A model generated the notes under the pieces. The model saw nothing but the letters and a program-made list of their open reading frames with translations, ran no database searches and had not been told where the DNA came from. From the NCBI GenBank assembly GCA_903896615.1, contig CAITYM010000078.1, positions 62,001 to 126,000 on the forward strand: DNA of 64,000 nt. Reading direction: 5' to 3'. This document shows, in pieces, positions 1 to 10,398 of the stretch; position 1 is the first letter of the stretch; every line of letters begins with the position of its first letter. Position numbers and translations under genes: made by a program. This DNA is from an uncultured Burkholderiales bacterium. GTDB taxonomy: Bacteria > Pseudomonadota > Gammaproteobacteria > Burkholderiales > Burkholderiaceae_C.

Positions 1-66
1 AGCCCGAACAAATACGCCCAGAACATGGGCCTATCGAGAGATGTGTGGTCAATCAAAATGCGTGTC

Positions 67-1260
67 TCATTTAATCCACAACCTAATTGTGTCCCATGTC
101 CTGCCCATAAAACCGGCTTGCTCAATATTTTGGAGGCTCAAGAGTGGCAACTCTAATAGAGTGACATCATCCAATTTCACCTTCAATTTAGCCATTGCTT
201 GACCAACCGTAATTGGAGCGTAAAGTGGATCCACCCTGGACACCTCGGTTTTTATTCTGCCCGCTTGTCCACTGGGAACCGCTACAACAATGGGCTCGGT
301 ACGTCCCAGTTTTACAGTTGACTCACGCCCATGCCAAACCGGAGGAGTCTGAACCACTTGTCCAGCGTCGTACAACTTAATTCCTTCAAAAGTCGTAAAA
401 CCCCAATTTAGAAGTTTTTGCGCCTCATTAGCTCGCGTTACATCACTTGATGCGCCCAAAATAATGGCCAGCAACCTACGTCCAGCCAAATTAGGAAAGT
501 CTCGCCTTGCAGTCGCAATCATGCAGTAACCAGCTGCATCGGTATGCCCTGTCTTGAGTCCATCAACGGAAGGATCTCTGAATAAAAGTAGATTTCTATT
601 GTTCTCATTTGAAACAGGTGTACCAGGGTAGCGATATTTCTTGATGGCGTAATACCCCACATACTGAGGGAAGTCTTGCATTAAGCGAGTTGCCAAGATC
701 GATAAATCCCTTGCCGTCGTAATATGACCCTGCTCGGGCAATCCTGCTGGATTTTTAAATGAAGTATTTTTCATGCCCAGCAATTTAGCTTGTTCATTCA
801 TCATCTGAACAAAATGCTCCTCAGTACCCCCCACTCCTTCTGCCAAAACTAAAGTGGCATCATTACCAGATTGAACAATCATTCCCTTTATCAAATCCTC
901 AATTGGCACTTGCATCTTCGGATCAATAAACATTCTGGAGCCCTCTACCTTCCAGGCATGAACACTAACAGGTAGCGTTTGGGTGAGGTTTATTTTTTTT
1001 AGTCTGAGTGCATCAAAAACTAAATATGCGCTCATCAACTTAGTGAGTGACGCTGGTTCTACCGGGTCATCCGCACCCTTTTCTGCCAGGACCTGATGTG
1101 CACTTACATCCAACAATAGATAGGCCTTCGCTGCAACCTCAGGTGCCTGGGGTTGCTGAGCGTGCGCGCTAAATACCATGCCCAATACACCCAAGCCGAT
1201 TAAACACGCGCTCAACCTTACCCCAAGAATTCTGGAGTCCATCGCATCAAATATTTTCAT
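67..1260 (-). CDS. dacC: D-alanyl-D-alanine carboxypeptidase (PBP5/6 family)
   Basis: This periplasmic serine peptidase trims the terminal D-Ala from peptidoglycan pentapeptides. All three penicillin-binding motifs are visible: SxxK at S71-K74 (SLTK), SGN at 131-133 and KTG at 236-238. A signal peptide covers about residues 1-34, ending AHA, and the C-terminal part has the PBP5-type beta domain and an amphipathic end for membrane attachment. At 397 residues it has the family's usual length. An internal Met at residue 7 is a possible alternative start. It is the last gene of a tight minus-strand run led by hemJ. Confidence 0.95.
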   Translation of the reverse strand: MKIFDAMDSRILGVRLSACLIGLGVLGMVFSAHAQQPQAPEVAAKAYLLLDVSAHQVLAEKGADDPVEPASLTKLMSAYLVFDALRLKKINLTQTLPVSVHAWKVEGSRMFIDPKMQVPIEDLIKGMIVQSGNDATLVLAEGVGGTEEHFVQMMNEQAKLLGMKNTSFKNPAGLPEQGHITTARDLSILATRLMQDFPQYVGYYAIKKYRYPGTPVSNENNRNLLLFRDPSVDGLKTGHTDAAGYCMIATARRDFPNLAGRRLLAIILGASSDVTRANEAQKLLNWGFTTFEGIKLYDAGQVVQTPPVWHGRESTVKLGRTEPIVVAVPSGQAGRIKTEVSRVDPLYAPITVGQAMAKLKVKLDDVTLLELPLLSLQNIEQAGFMGRTWDTIRLWIK

Positions 1261-1305
1261 TAAATTTACTTAGTCCACAATAAAAAAACAAATCTGCAGC
1301 ATGCA

Positions 1306-1983
1306 TCAATCCTTCAAGTGCTGCATAACCAAAGCCTTTAATAAAGGCAACTGGCCGTGAAAGAAATGGCCCACCGCGGGCACCACTGTAACGGGCAAAA
1401 CCTGCGGTCGAGCCCAGTCCATCACAGAAGTTAAGGGAACTGTTTCGTCCTCTTCGCCGTGAATCACAAGAGTGCGGCTATGAAGGACGGGAGCAATAGG
1501 GCGAACATCAAAGCGCGTCGTCGCGGTGCCTACTAAGATCACCTTTTTTAAATCGCCGCCAAAAGCTTCACTAGGATCATTGGCGCTTGCACGCCCTCCC
1601 TCGCTTAAAGCTTGTACGCCGTGTGAGGCAATAAAGGCGCCAAAAGAGAACCCCGCCAATGCAACAGGGCCAGAAGCCGCAACTTGATCAATGATTGTCA
1701 ACAAATCAGCAACTTCACCCCGCCCGTTATCATGCTCGCCCTGGGATTGGCCAACGCCTCTGAAATTAAATCTAAGCGTACGCCAACCACTTGCTAAAAA
1801 ACCACGGGCCAAAGTTTGAACAACCTTATTGTCCATCGTCCCACCAAATAAAGGATGGGGGTGACAAATAATTGCTATTCCCCGCTCTTGAGAACTCGAT
1901 GCCTCGTTGCTTGGGTGATCTAATAAAGCTTCGATAAGACCGGCACCACCATCTAGGGTCAATTTTTCGCTTGATTTATTCAC
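1306..1983 (-). CDS. alpha/beta hydrolase, COG2945-like
   Basis: A cytoplasmic alpha/beta-fold hydrolase whose substrate I cannot name. It has the HPHPLFGGTMDNKVV motif (residues 41-55) typical of this family, a GFSFG nucleophile elbow with S113, an acidic residue in HGEEDE (D179) and a late histidine (H206). The start codon is GTG, only two bases after the stop of the ferredoxin gene, so the two are probably translated together. The family is widespread in proteobacteria and mostly uncharacterised. Confidence 0.88.
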   Translation of the reverse strand: MNKSSEKLTLDGGAGLIEALLDHPSNEASSSQERGIAIICHPHPLFGGTMDNKVVQTLARGFLASGWRTLRFNFRGVGQSQGEHDNGRGEVADLLTIIDQVAASGPVALAGFSFGAFIASHGVQALSEGGRASANDPSEAFGGDLKKVILVGTATTRFDVRPIAPVLHSRTLVIHGEEDETVPLTSVMDWARPQVLPVTVVPAVGHFFHGQLPLLKALVMQHLKD

Positions 1984-1985
1984 AA

Positions 1986-2333
1986 CTAACGACCCACATC
2001 TGATGGCAATAGAAGTCTTTTGACGACCACATCATTTTTTAGATGCGACTCAACAATTTCATCTATATCGCTCAGATCTACAAAGGTATACCAAATAGCC
2101 TGGGGATAAACTACCAGTACTGGCCCTCCCGCACAACGATCCAAGCATCCCGCTTTATTTACCCTAACAGCACCAACACCACTTATCCCAAGATCTTTTA
2201 CTTTTTGCTTACAGTGATCAAATGCGACTTGTGCTTGGTGCTGGGCGCAACAAGCCTGTGCGTTCGCCCGCTCATTTAAGCAAAAAAACACATGGTGTTT
2301 GAAATACGGCGCCGGATTTTGCTGTTCATTCAT
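1986..2333 (-). CDS. thioredoxin-like (2Fe-2S) ferredoxin
   Basis: A small (115-residue) thioredoxin-fold ferredoxin. Cysteines lie at 18, 28, 29, 41, 63 and 67; C18, one of C28/C29, C63 and C67 fit the Cx(n)C...CxxxC cluster-binding pattern of this family, the last pair within AGCLDRCAGGP. It should carry electrons in the cytoplasm, but the partner is unknown. It sits between the VanZ-like gene (17 bases upstream) and the hydrolase (2 bases downstream). I see no signal peptide. Confidence 0.9.
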   Translation of the reverse strand: MNEQQNPAPYFKHHVFFCLNERANAQACCAQHQAQVAFDHCKQKVKDLGISGVGAVRVNKAGCLDRCAGGPVLVVYPQAIWYTFVDLSDIDEIVESHLKNDVVVKRLLLPSDVGR

Positions 2334-2350
2334 CCCGCTATTTTAGTGAT

Positions 2351-3505
2351 TTATTTGGATCTAAGTCCCCGTAGCAATTTATAAAAAATCAACGCCAGCA
2401 CCGCAAAAGGCCATATCCAACCCAGCCACTGCGCAAGCCCATGAAACCGTATAAAACGCCCCTGCTCCCAAGTTTGTAGGTTTTGCTCTAAATACGCATC
2501 CACGCCTTTTTGATTAATCAAGAAGAGTTGTAGGGTTATGACAATAACAAGAAAAATATCACAGCTGTTCGCGTCCAATTTGAGTGTTAGGAGACACAAC
2601 AGAATCCCCAAAACCAATCCTGCCCCCACCCAAGCACTCATCCAAGACCAGGCATGAGAGGGACCAAAACTAAGTGCCGCTGACAACCCTGTAACTAAAA
2701 AAGCACAGCTCACGACGATACCTAGGAATACCATCCGTTGCCATCGCCGTTTGATTACGGCCGCACCTAATAAAAAAGGCCCCAATAACCCAAGCGCTAC
2801 GCAAACCAGCTCCACCCCCGGAGCGAGGGGCTGAGCTTGAACGTCAAAGTTTGGCAACCAATTTAAAAATGGTGTATTGGCCAACAACTCATGAAGTACA
2901 CCCTGTAACCTTGCATGAATTTGGCCTAACCCGAGCGGAACAGCACTTGGAAACAATAAACAAAATGGCCATAAAGCTATCAGCACCAAGCTTGCACTAA
3001 CGCCCCTTGAGGAAGCAATAAACCAGCGGCCGCGAAACAAGCTCCAACGATCCAAAAAACCCATCCGCTCAAGCACATAAGAGCTAAGTGAACCCATGGT
3101 GGCTCCTACCGCGTTAAAAACCAGATCAGCAAGCGAGGGGACGCGGGCAGGCAAATAACTTTGTAAACACTCCATTGCCAATGAAAGCATAGAAGACAAA
3201 ATCAGGCCACTCATTAAAGCAGCCTTGTTGTTTCCCGATCTCAAAAATCCGAGTGTTAAAAAAAATCCTAACGGTGCATATCCCACAATATTGAATACAA
3301 CGTCAAAACCGCTCCAGTAATGAGGCCATCCAGCCCATAAAAACTCAAGTGGATTTAATTCTTGATTCCGCCAATTTTGAAACGGATACAAGCTTGCATA
3401 AACGATTAATACAATATAAATACTTGCCAAAGACCAAGCAGATGTAGGCTCATCTACTAAAGCTTGTTCAACTCCAACCGAGTCTTGCTCCTGTTGTATA
3501 GCCAT
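2351..3505 (-). CDS. VanZ-like integral membrane protein
   Basis: A 384-residue polytopic membrane protein with a VanZ-like N-terminal half. Features include the YASLYPFQNW segment after the first helix, an FNIVGYAPLGFFL helix, and a later region resembling the family's SLADLVFNAVGA motif. About nine to ten hydrophobic helices can be seen. The length exceeds the minimal VanZ domain because an extra C-terminal block of helices follows. It starts 9 bases after the hemJ stop. The molecular function of the family in Gram-negatives is not established; an envelope role is an inference from dacC downstream. Confidence 0.85.
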   Translation of the reverse strand: MAIQQEQDSVGVEQALVDEPTSAWSLASIYIVLIVYASLYPFQNWRNQELNPLEFLWAGWPHYWSGFDVVFNIVGYAPLGFFLTLGFLRSGNNKAALMSGLILSSMLSLAMECLQSYLPARVPSLADLVFNAVGATMGSLSSYVLERMGFLDRWSLFRGRWFIASSRGVSASLVLIALWPFCLLFPSAVPLGLGQIHARLQGVLHELLANTPFLNWLPNFDVQAQPLAPGVELVCVALGLLGPFLLGAAVIKRRWQRMVFLGIVVSCAFLVTGLSAALSFGPSHAWSWMSAWVGAGLVLGILLCLLTLKLDANSCDIFLVIVITLQLFLINQKGVDAYLEQNLQTWEQGRFIRFHGLAQWLGWIWPFAVLALIFYKLLRGLRSK

Positions 3506-3514
3506 GTGCAGTAA

Positions 3515-3955
3515 TTAAAAGGGCTTTACGACCACCAAAATCACAGTCGCGGTCAAAAGTAAAACTGGTATCTCATTAAACCAACGATACCAAACGTGAC
3601 TATGCGGCCTACGGCCTTGCTCAAACCAGATCAAATGACGTGCACATCCTATATGATAAAAAATAGTGAGCGTCACCAAAAAAAATTTTGCGTGTAACCA
3701 CCCTTGTGTGGCAAATACGCCGCCTGGCCCTATGAGTCCCTCAGCCCAAACCAACCAAATTCCAAGAACAATTGCTGGGACCATAAGAAATGTGGTGAAC
3801 CGTAACAATTTTTTAGCCATTAGCAGTAATCTTGCACGCTCTGCAATAGAGCTCTCCTCAACCATGGCTAAATTGACAAAAATTCGGGGCAAATAAAACA
3901 AACCAGCAAACCAACTGGCTACAAAAATAATATGAAATGATTTAATCCAAAGCAT
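3515..3955 (-). CDS. hemJ: protoporphyrinogen IX oxidase, HemJ type
   Basis: A membrane haem-pathway enzyme oxidising protoporphyrinogen IX to protoporphyrin IX. The protein shows four hydrophobic helices and typical HemJ stretches: MLWIKSFHIIFVASWFAG at the start and RWFNEIPVLLL near the end, with the conserved early histidine in SFHIIF. The open frame extends 14 codons upstream, but I place the start at the Met opening MLWIKSFH because HemJ proteins begin there; this gives 146 residues, close to the family norm. It is divergent from hemB, so two haem-synthesis genes share one control region. Confidence 0.9.
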   Translation of the reverse strand: MLWIKSFHIIFVASWFAGLFYLPRIFVNLAMVEESSIAERARLLLMAKKLLRFTTFLMVPAIVLGIWLVWAEGLIGPGGVFATQGWLHAKFFLVTLTIFYHIGCARHLIWFEQGRRPHSHVWYRWFNEIPVLLLTATVILVVVKPF

Positions 3956-4033
3956 TTGTAAAGTGTAATGCCTAAGAAGCGTCACAGCAACGCCCACGAC
4001 TAGCCTTTTTAAGCTTTTTGAATCTTTAACTGA

Positions 4034-5149
<1,116 letters not shown>

Positions 5150-5172
5150 AAATTTGGTTGAATTGCAGGTTT

Positions 5173-5191
5173 TTAAAGTTGAAAACTTTAA
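5173..5191. terminator. AT-rich hairpin between convergent genes
   Basis: TTAAAGTT and AACTTTAA form an 8-bp stem around a GAA loop between the hemB stop and the dienelactone hydrolase stop. The stem is weak (mostly A-T) and lacks a clean T-run, so a termination role is only likely from its position between converging genes. Confidence 0.35.
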
Positions 5192-5877
5192 GAGAGCTCT
5201 TTGACTATAAATCCAAGCGTTCTCTCTAAAGCCAAATCTGCCGCCTTTACATCATACGAACCTCTATGATCACAGTTAAATCCATGATCAGCCTCGTATA
5301 CAAAAACCTGCGCCTCTGGTTGATGCTTTTTAAAGGCCTCTACTGACTCCATAGAAATCCAGTGGTCTTTATCGCCAAAATGCGCCATAACTGGACACCT
5401 TGGTCTCCTTTTAGACTCATCCTCCATAGTCATACCACCTCCGTAATAAGGCACAGCAGCGCTAAGCCCTCTCACAAGCTCTGCGCTCCTCCACGTAAGC
5501 AAGCCACCCCAGCAATAACCCACCATTGCAACTTTTCCTTTTGCATTAGCACCGGCGTAATCTACTGCGGCTTGAAGGTCTGCAATTACACCCGGACTGG
5601 GCAGGGCCTCAACTTTTGCTTTTAATTCAATGCCTGCAGCCATATCTTCAGCCGTGTAGCCCAACTCCACACCCTTTTGAACTCGATCAAAAGTTGCTGG
5701 TGCTACAGCTAAAAATCCTGCCAATGCATAGCTATCAGCAACTGCTCGTATATGTGAATTAACCCCAAAGATCTCCTGCACAATCACTACAGCTCCGCGA
5801 ACAGAGACTTTGGGGACGGCCACATAAGCCGCGCTCATAAATCCGTCACTAGCTTTTAATTGAATGGATTGACTCAT
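5188..5877 (-). CDS. dienelactone hydrolase family protein
   Basis: An alpha/beta hydrolase of the carboxymethylenebutenolidase family, 229 residues. The catalytic triad is recognisable: cysteine nucleophile C122 in GYCWGG, D169 or D171 in FGDKD, and H198 in DHGFNCD. Such enzymes open dienelactone rings in chlorocatechol breakdown, but many relatives act on other esters, and no ring-cleavage genes lie nearby, so the substrate is open. It is followed on the same strand by an isomerase-like gene at 5934-6542. Confidence 0.9.
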   Translation of the reverse strand: MSQSIQLKASDGFMSAAYVAVPKVSVRGAVVIVQEIFGVNSHIRAVADSYALAGFLAVAPATFDRVQKGVELGYTAEDMAAGIELKAKVEALPSPGVIADLQAAVDYAGANAKGKVAMVGYCWGGLLTWRSAELVRGLSAAVPYYGGGMTMEDESKRRPRCPVMAHFGDKDHWISMESVEAFKKHQPEAQVFVYEADHGFNCDHRGSYDVKAADLALERTLGFIVKELS

Positions 5878-5933
5878 TTTGAATTCCCTTTTATTGCTTG
5901 TTAATACTGTTAAAAATCAGGTGTTGGTAGAGC

Positions 5934-6542
5934 TTAATTTAATCCCGCTTCCTGCGTTAACCGCATTTTGAGAAAATCTAACCTGTCTTGCCCCCAAAAT
6001 ATTTCCTTGTTCCACACGTAACTAGGGGAGCCAAACACACCTTGCTCAATCGCTCTTATTGTATTTTGTTCATAGAGGTCTTTCACCCAACTCGCACTGG
6101 AAAGTGCTAAGTACTCATGGCTCAAATTTGCCCTCAATAATGAAGCGTTTAAAACTTCTGGATCTGCAATATTTGCGTCCCCCGCCCAAACTGCTTCCAA
6201 AATAATTCCGGTTAAAGTCATCGCAGCACTCGGTCCCTCTTTTTCTTGAACTGCAATGATTAATTTAGCTGCTGGATCTGCGGAGACGGGAAAGAATTTA
6301 GGGTTCAAATTAAGAGGGATCTTCAAATGATCGCTAAACCGCTTTAACTCAACCAAACGATAAGCCTGTCTCTGTACAGATCTTTGCCCCACGGGTAAAC
6401 CCCCTGTTGCGGGAAAGACCTTACCGCCCAAATCTACGGGGAACAGTCGTACATTTACTCTAGTGGCACTCAAAATATCCTCAAACCTTGAGTGCCCCAT
6501 GTAAGTCCAAGGGCTTGACGGGGCGAGGTAATATTCAACCAT
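5934..6542 (-). CDS. 2-hydroxychromene-2-carboxylate isomerase-like DsbA-family protein
   Basis: A thioredoxin-fold protein of the NahD/kappa-GST type (202 residues). The N-terminal YYLAPSSPWTYMG matches the family's FDxxSPYSY-type catalytic loop, where the active-site serine lies. GSPSYVWNKEIFWGQDRLDFL at the end is the signature C-terminal strand-helix part. In naphthalene breakdown this family isomerises 2-hydroxychromene-2-carboxylate using glutathione. No such pathway is visible here, so a related glutathione-dependent isomerase is a safer description. Confidence 0.88.
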   Translation of the reverse strand: MVEYYLAPSSPWTYMGHSRFEDILSATRVNVRLFPVDLGGKVFPATGGLPVGQRSVQRQAYRLVELKRFSDHLKIPLNLNPKFFPVSADPAAKLIIAVQEKEGPSAAMTLTGIILEAVWAGDANIADPEVLNASLLRANLSHEYLALSSASWVKDLYEQNTIRAIEQGVFGSPSYVWNKEIFWGQDRLDFLKMRLTQEAGLN

Positions 6543-6705
6543 TTTCTTCGTGTTTTTAAATACGTTTTTGATTTAAAGTCTTATGTCTGCATTGACTCGT
6601 TCATTGCGCCTATTATCAACCCAAGATTTAACTCAATTACTCACGTATTACAAACTACTTTCGTCATTTTCCTGATTTTTATCTTTTAACTACTGGAGAT
6701 TAAAT

Positions 6706-7452
6706 TTGAAACCCGTTTTACTCATTACAGGAGCTAGCCGTGGGATTGGCGCAGCAACAGCAATACTCAGCGCTAAAGCTGGTTGGGATATAGTTGTCAA
6801 TTACACACAAAACAAAGCAGCCGCACAAGCCTTATGTGCACAGCTAGAGTCTTTAGGAGCAAAAACACTTTGTATACAAGCTGATGTTGGAGATGAGGCA
6901 CAAATATTAAAAATGTTTGCTGATATAGACTCACACTTTGGAGGGCTTAACGGACTGGTCAACAACGCCGGCGTTGTTGACATGACCAGCAAAGTTGTTG
7001 ACATGGGTTGGGAGCGCTTGGAGCGCATGATGCGAATTAATATTTTAGGTACCATTGCTTGCTCTAGAGAGGCCATCAAACGAATGAGCACTGAGCACGG
7101 CGGCAAAGGCGGCAGCATAGTTAATCTATCAAGTGTTGCCGCAAAAATCGGCGGTGCATCAAATTACGTAGATTACGCGGCAAGTAAAGGGGCCATTGAC
7201 TCATTCACAATCGGTTTGTCCAGAGAGATCGCCTCCCAAGGTATTAGAGTCAATGCGGTAAGACCCGGCATCATTGACACAGAGATTCACGCAAGCGGTG
7301 GTCAACCTAATAGGGCCAAAGATTCTGCAGGTGTCGTCCCCATGCAAAGAGCAGGAACAGCAGAGGAGGTTGGCAAAGCGATTGTTTGGCTACTTAGCGA
7401 AGATGCCTCTTATACGACAGGAGCAATTTTGGACGTAAGCGGGGGACGTTAA
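6706..7452 (+). CDS. SDR family oxidoreductase
   Basis: A short-chain dehydrogenase/reductase (248 residues). It has the nucleotide-binding TGASRGIG (8-15), NNAG at 86-89, a catalytic Ser in LSS (142-143), and Y157/K161 in YAASKGA. NAVRPGIIDTEIH resembles glucose/ribitol-dehydrogenase-like or FabG-like SDRs that work on small carbonyls; the exact substrate is unknown. The start is TTG with GGAG eight bases upstream (CTGGAGATTAAAT), which supports this choice. The GMC oxidoreductase gene follows 72 bases later on the same strand. Confidence 0.9.
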   Translation: MKPVLLITGASRGIGAATAILSAKAGWDIVVNYTQNKAAAQALCAQLESLGAKTLCIQADVGDEAQILKMFADIDSHFGGLNGLVNNAGVVDMTSKVVDMGWERLERMMRINILGTIACSREAIKRMSTEHGGKGGSIVNLSSVAAKIGGASNYVDYAASKGAIDSFTIGLSREIASQGIRVNAVRPGIIDTEIHASGGQPNRAKDSAGVVPMQRAGTAEEVGKAIVWLLSEDASYTTGAILDVSGGR

Positions 7453-7524
7453 ATTTTGATGGTGTTTGAAGAACCATTCATTGCAGCCTAATAAAATTTT
7501 AAATCTTTAATTAGTTTCTATACT

Positions 7525-9252
7525 TTGAGCTCTACTGAATTTGATTTCGTCATCGTCGGTGCAGGCACCGCAGGTTGTTTGCTGGCCAATCGCCTGAGCG
7601 CTGACCCGCGCGTAAAGGTATTGCTGTTGGAGGCCGGACCCTCGGATAACTACCACTGGATTCATATTCCAGTAGGCTATCTTTACTGCATTGGCAACCC
7701 CCGGACCGATTGGCTTTACTCCACAGAACCATCAACTGGCTTGAACGGGCGCGTCTTAAAGTATCCAAGAGGTAGAGTCTTGGGGGGATGCTCAAGTATT
7801 AACGGCATGATCTACATGCGGGGACAATCAAGAGACTACGACCAATGGTCGGCACTTTTAAATGATGAGGCTTGGAGTTGGCAAAACAGCCTTGATTTCT
7901 TCAAACTGCACGAACACCATCATTTAGCCAGTACAGACATTCACGCCGGCTTGGACGATGCTATTCAAGACCGCATTGCCAGGTTAGATGCGCCTGATTT
8001 TTACAAAGAGCGGCTGAACAACACCCAAGCGGGTGCCGAATGGCATGTTCAAACTCAACGCCTTCGTTGGGAAATATTGGACGCATTTGCACTTGCTGCA
8101 GTACAAAGCGGTATCCCTTCCTCAGATGACTTTAACAGCGGAAACAATGAAGGCGTTGGATACTTTGAGGTAAATCAAAACAAGGGCTTACGTCTGAACA
8201 CATCAAAAGCCTTCCTGACTCGGGCAGTATTAAATAGACCAAACTTGCACCTTTGGACAAGTGCACAAGTAACTCGCTTAAAACTCACAAACTTTACTGA
8301 GTCGACTACATCCAAATGTTCGGGATTGGAGGTTTTGCGAAACAATGAGCGCATCCAAGTTACGGCACATAAAGAGGTTATTCTTAGCGCCGGCAGCATC
8401 GGCTCACCACAAATTTTGGAGCTCTCTGGTATTGGTCAGGCAAAGCACCTCTTTGATGCAGGCATCACCCAAGTCGTTGACCTACAGGGCGTGGGAGAGA
8501 ATCTTCAAGATCATTTACAAATTAGAGCAGTATTTAAAGTCAAGAATACTCAAACACTCAACACCATTGCAAACAGTTGGAGCGGCAAATTAAAGATTGG
8601 ACTTGAATATGCACTTCATAGAAGTGGGCCCATGAGTATGGCACCCTCCCAACTTGGCGCTTTCACCAAAAGCAACCCCAACCTGAAGTGGCCCAATTTG
8701 CAGTATCACGTTCAGCCCTTAAGCCTGGATGCTTTTGGAGAGCCGTTGCACCCGTTTCCAGCCATAACCGCTAGTGTTTGTAATTTAAACCCAAGCAGTC
8801 GCGGCTCGGTACATATTCATAGTCCTGACTTTAAAGTTGCGCCACTCATTAAACCCAACTATTTAAATACGAGGGAAGATCAAGAGATCGCCGCACAATC
8901 CCTTCGCATTACTAGAAATATAGTTTCTCAGCCAGCACTTGCGCATTTTGAGCCCTCTGAATACAAGCCCGGAATTCAGTATCAATCTGACGCCGAATTA
9001 GCTCGACTCTCAGGGGACATAGGTACAACCATTTTCCATCCGGTCGGCACCTTAAAAATGGGTACTCTAGGGGATCCTCATGCAGTTGTGGATGCTCGCC
9101 TCAGAGTCTTTGACGGTAAGGGCTCTACTATCAAAGGTCTTCGCGTCGTAGATGCCAGTGTCATGCCCAGTATTACGAGCGGCAATACAAATAGTCCAAC
9201 TCTCATGGTCGCTGAGCGAGCGGCGGCTTGGATTGCAAGTGATCACCAGTGA
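7525..9252 (+). CDS. GMC family FAD-dependent oxidoreductase
   Basis: A 575-residue glucose-methanol-choline oxidoreductase, related to choline and alcohol dehydrogenases. The Rossmann motif [15 protein letters not shown] lies near residue 10 and the first GMC signature includes [15 protein letters not shown]. The second signature ([17 protein letters not shown]) is central, and the end carries HPVGTLKMG with the conserved His and [14 protein letters not shown]. The inferred start is TTG without an obvious Shine-Dalgarno, but it lies right before the FAD motif where the family starts. The alcohol substrate cannot be told from sequence. Confidence 0.92.
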   Translation: MSSTEFDFVIVGAGTAGCLLANRLSADPRVKVLLLEAGPSDNYHWIHIPVGYLYCIGNPRTDWLYSTEPSTGLNGRVLKYPRGRVLGGCSSINGMIYMRGQSRDYDQWSALLNDEAWSWQNSLDFFKLHEHHHLASTDIHAGLDDAIQDRIARLDAPDFYKERLNNTQAGAEWHVQTQRLRWEILDAFALAAVQSGIPSSDDFNSGNNEGVGYFEVNQNKGLRLNTSKAFLTRAVLNRPNLHLWTSAQVTRLKLTNFTESTTSKCSGLEVLRNNERIQVTAHKEVILSAGSIGSPQILELSGIGQAKHLFDAGITQVVDLQGVGENLQDHLQIRAVFKVKNTQTLNTIANSWSGKLKIGLEYALHRSGPMSMAPSQLGAFTKSNPNLKWPNLQYHVQPLSLDAFGEPLHPFPAITASVCNLNPSSRGSVHIHSPDFKVAPLIKPNYLNTREDQEIAAQSLRITRNIVSQPALAHFEPSEYKPGIQYQSDAELARLSGDIGTTIFHPVGTLKMGTLGDPHAVVDARLRVFDGKGSTIKGLRVVDASVMPSITSGNTNSPTLMVAERAAAWIASDHQ

Positions 9253-9297
9253 GTGTCCCCTTCGTCAAATGATTGGTCGAATCCCGCCGGGTAAGCA

Positions 9298-9534
9298 CTA
9301 ATGTTTTTTTACCCTCATGAATAGTACATTCTCACCATCAAGGGAATAAAAAAACAAAATCTCGATCCGAAAATTTTTAGGGGTTGAGGAGACAAAAATA
9401 AGCGATCCTTCGGCATAAGTACAATCAAACTGCCTGAAATGAAACCATCCTAACTTTCGCGGGTTATGGTGGTTTTTTTCATGGGCCCTTGCAATTAGCG
9501 CGTTGCCTAAAACCTTTGCATGCAACTCCCACAC
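9298..9534 (-). CDS. small hypothetical ORF, doubtful
   Basis: A 78-codon frame that fills most of the 267-base gap between the GMC oxidoreductase and the TauE/SafE gene and overlaps the latter's start by 15 bases. I recognise no family, signal peptide or membrane segment; the product would be basic and aromatic-rich. It may be chance. If it is not coding, this gap holds nothing else I can support except a short tRNA-3'-end-like string at 9273-9300. Confidence 0.25.
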   Translation of the reverse strand: MWELHAKVLGNALIARAHEKNHHNPRKLGWFHFRQFDCTYAEGSLIFVSSTPKNFRIEILFFYSLDGENVLFMRVKKH

Positions 9535-10338
9535 TCGAGTCCCACCTACTTGAATATCTTCTCACTTATTGCAATCACCATTGCCGCAGGGTTAGCGGGC
9601 TTTATTGACGCCATTGTCGGGGGAGGGGGACTCATTATGGTTCCCTCTCTTTTTGCTGCCTACCCAAATGCTTCGCCTCCAAATCTTCTTGGCACCAACA
9701 AGGCGGCTTCAGTATGGGGGACTGCTTTTGCCTCCTGGGTCTATTGCAAAAGGGTAAGCTTACCCCTTAGAGGCTTACTAATTGGAGCTACCTGTGCTTT
9801 ACTTGGCTCATTTACTGGAGCTTGGTGCGTTACTCTTGTAACTGCGTCTTCGTTTAAAGCAGCCCTGCCAGTAGTGCTCTTTGCGCTTTTACTTTACACC
9901 ATTGCAAAAAAAGACCTAGGGCAAACGCACGCACCAAAATTCACAGTCAACCAAGAAACAATTCGTCTTGCAATCATAGGTGCATTCATTGGTTTTTACG
10001 ATGGATTTTTTGGGCCTGGAACGGGGAGTTTCTTTGTTTTTCTGCTTGTTCGTTGGTTAGGTTATGATTTTCTTCACGCATCTGCTGGCGCCAAAATACT
10101 CAATACAGCAAGCAACTCAGCCGCACTTTTATTATTTTGTACGCAGGGTTATGTTTGGTGGCATTTAGCTATTCCCCTTGCCTTGGCGAATATATTCGGT
10201 AGCTTCTTAGGTACGCGATTAGCGCTTAGCAAAGGCACGAACTTTGTGCGTTACTTCTTCATCATCATCGTCAGCCTACTCATACTAAAAACAAGTGCCG
10301 ACTTTGTGTGGCCATTAATTCGGGATTTATTAAACTAA
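9520..10338 (+). CDS. TSUP family (TauE/SafE) membrane transporter
   Basis: A 272-residue polytopic inner-membrane protein of the TauE/SafE sulfite-exporter-like family. The first repeat has AGLAGFIDAIVGGGGLIMVPSL followed by the NLLGTNKAASVWGT motif. The second repeat has GFYDGFFGPGTGSFFVF and ASAGAKILNTASN. These duplicated motifs are diagnostic. Family members move sulfite, sulfonates or small organic acids; the cargo here is unknown. No clear Shine-Dalgarno precedes the ATG, so a start a few codons downstream is possible. Confidence 0.92.
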   Translation: MQLPHSSPTYLNIFSLIAITIAAGLAGFIDAIVGGGGLIMVPSLFAAYPNASPPNLLGTNKAASVWGTAFASWVYCKRVSLPLRGLLIGATCALLGSFTGAWCVTLVTASSFKAALPVVLFALLLYTIAKKDLGQTHAPKFTVNQETIRLAIIGAFIGFYDGFFGPGTGSFFVFLLVRWLGYDFLHASAGAKILNTASNSAALLLFCTQGYVWWHLAIPLALANIFGSFLGTRLALSKGTNFVRYFFIIIVSLLILKTSADFVWPLIRDLLN

Positions 10339-10398
10339 CACCTTGATTTTATTAGATATTAATTCGCTGCTCTAGCACGGACTAAACGCAGTTGCGTT

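Noticed and set aside
3-74. Plus-strand open frame running into the window and ending TAA at 74, overlapping the dacC 3' end
   Set aside because: Only 23 codons are visible and I recognise no family; it could be chance.
9273-9300. tRNA 3'-end-like string (GGTCGAATCCCGCCGGG)
   Set aside because: The T-arm does not close properly and no D-arm or anticodon arm lies upstream, so neither a tRNA nor an attachment site can be supported.
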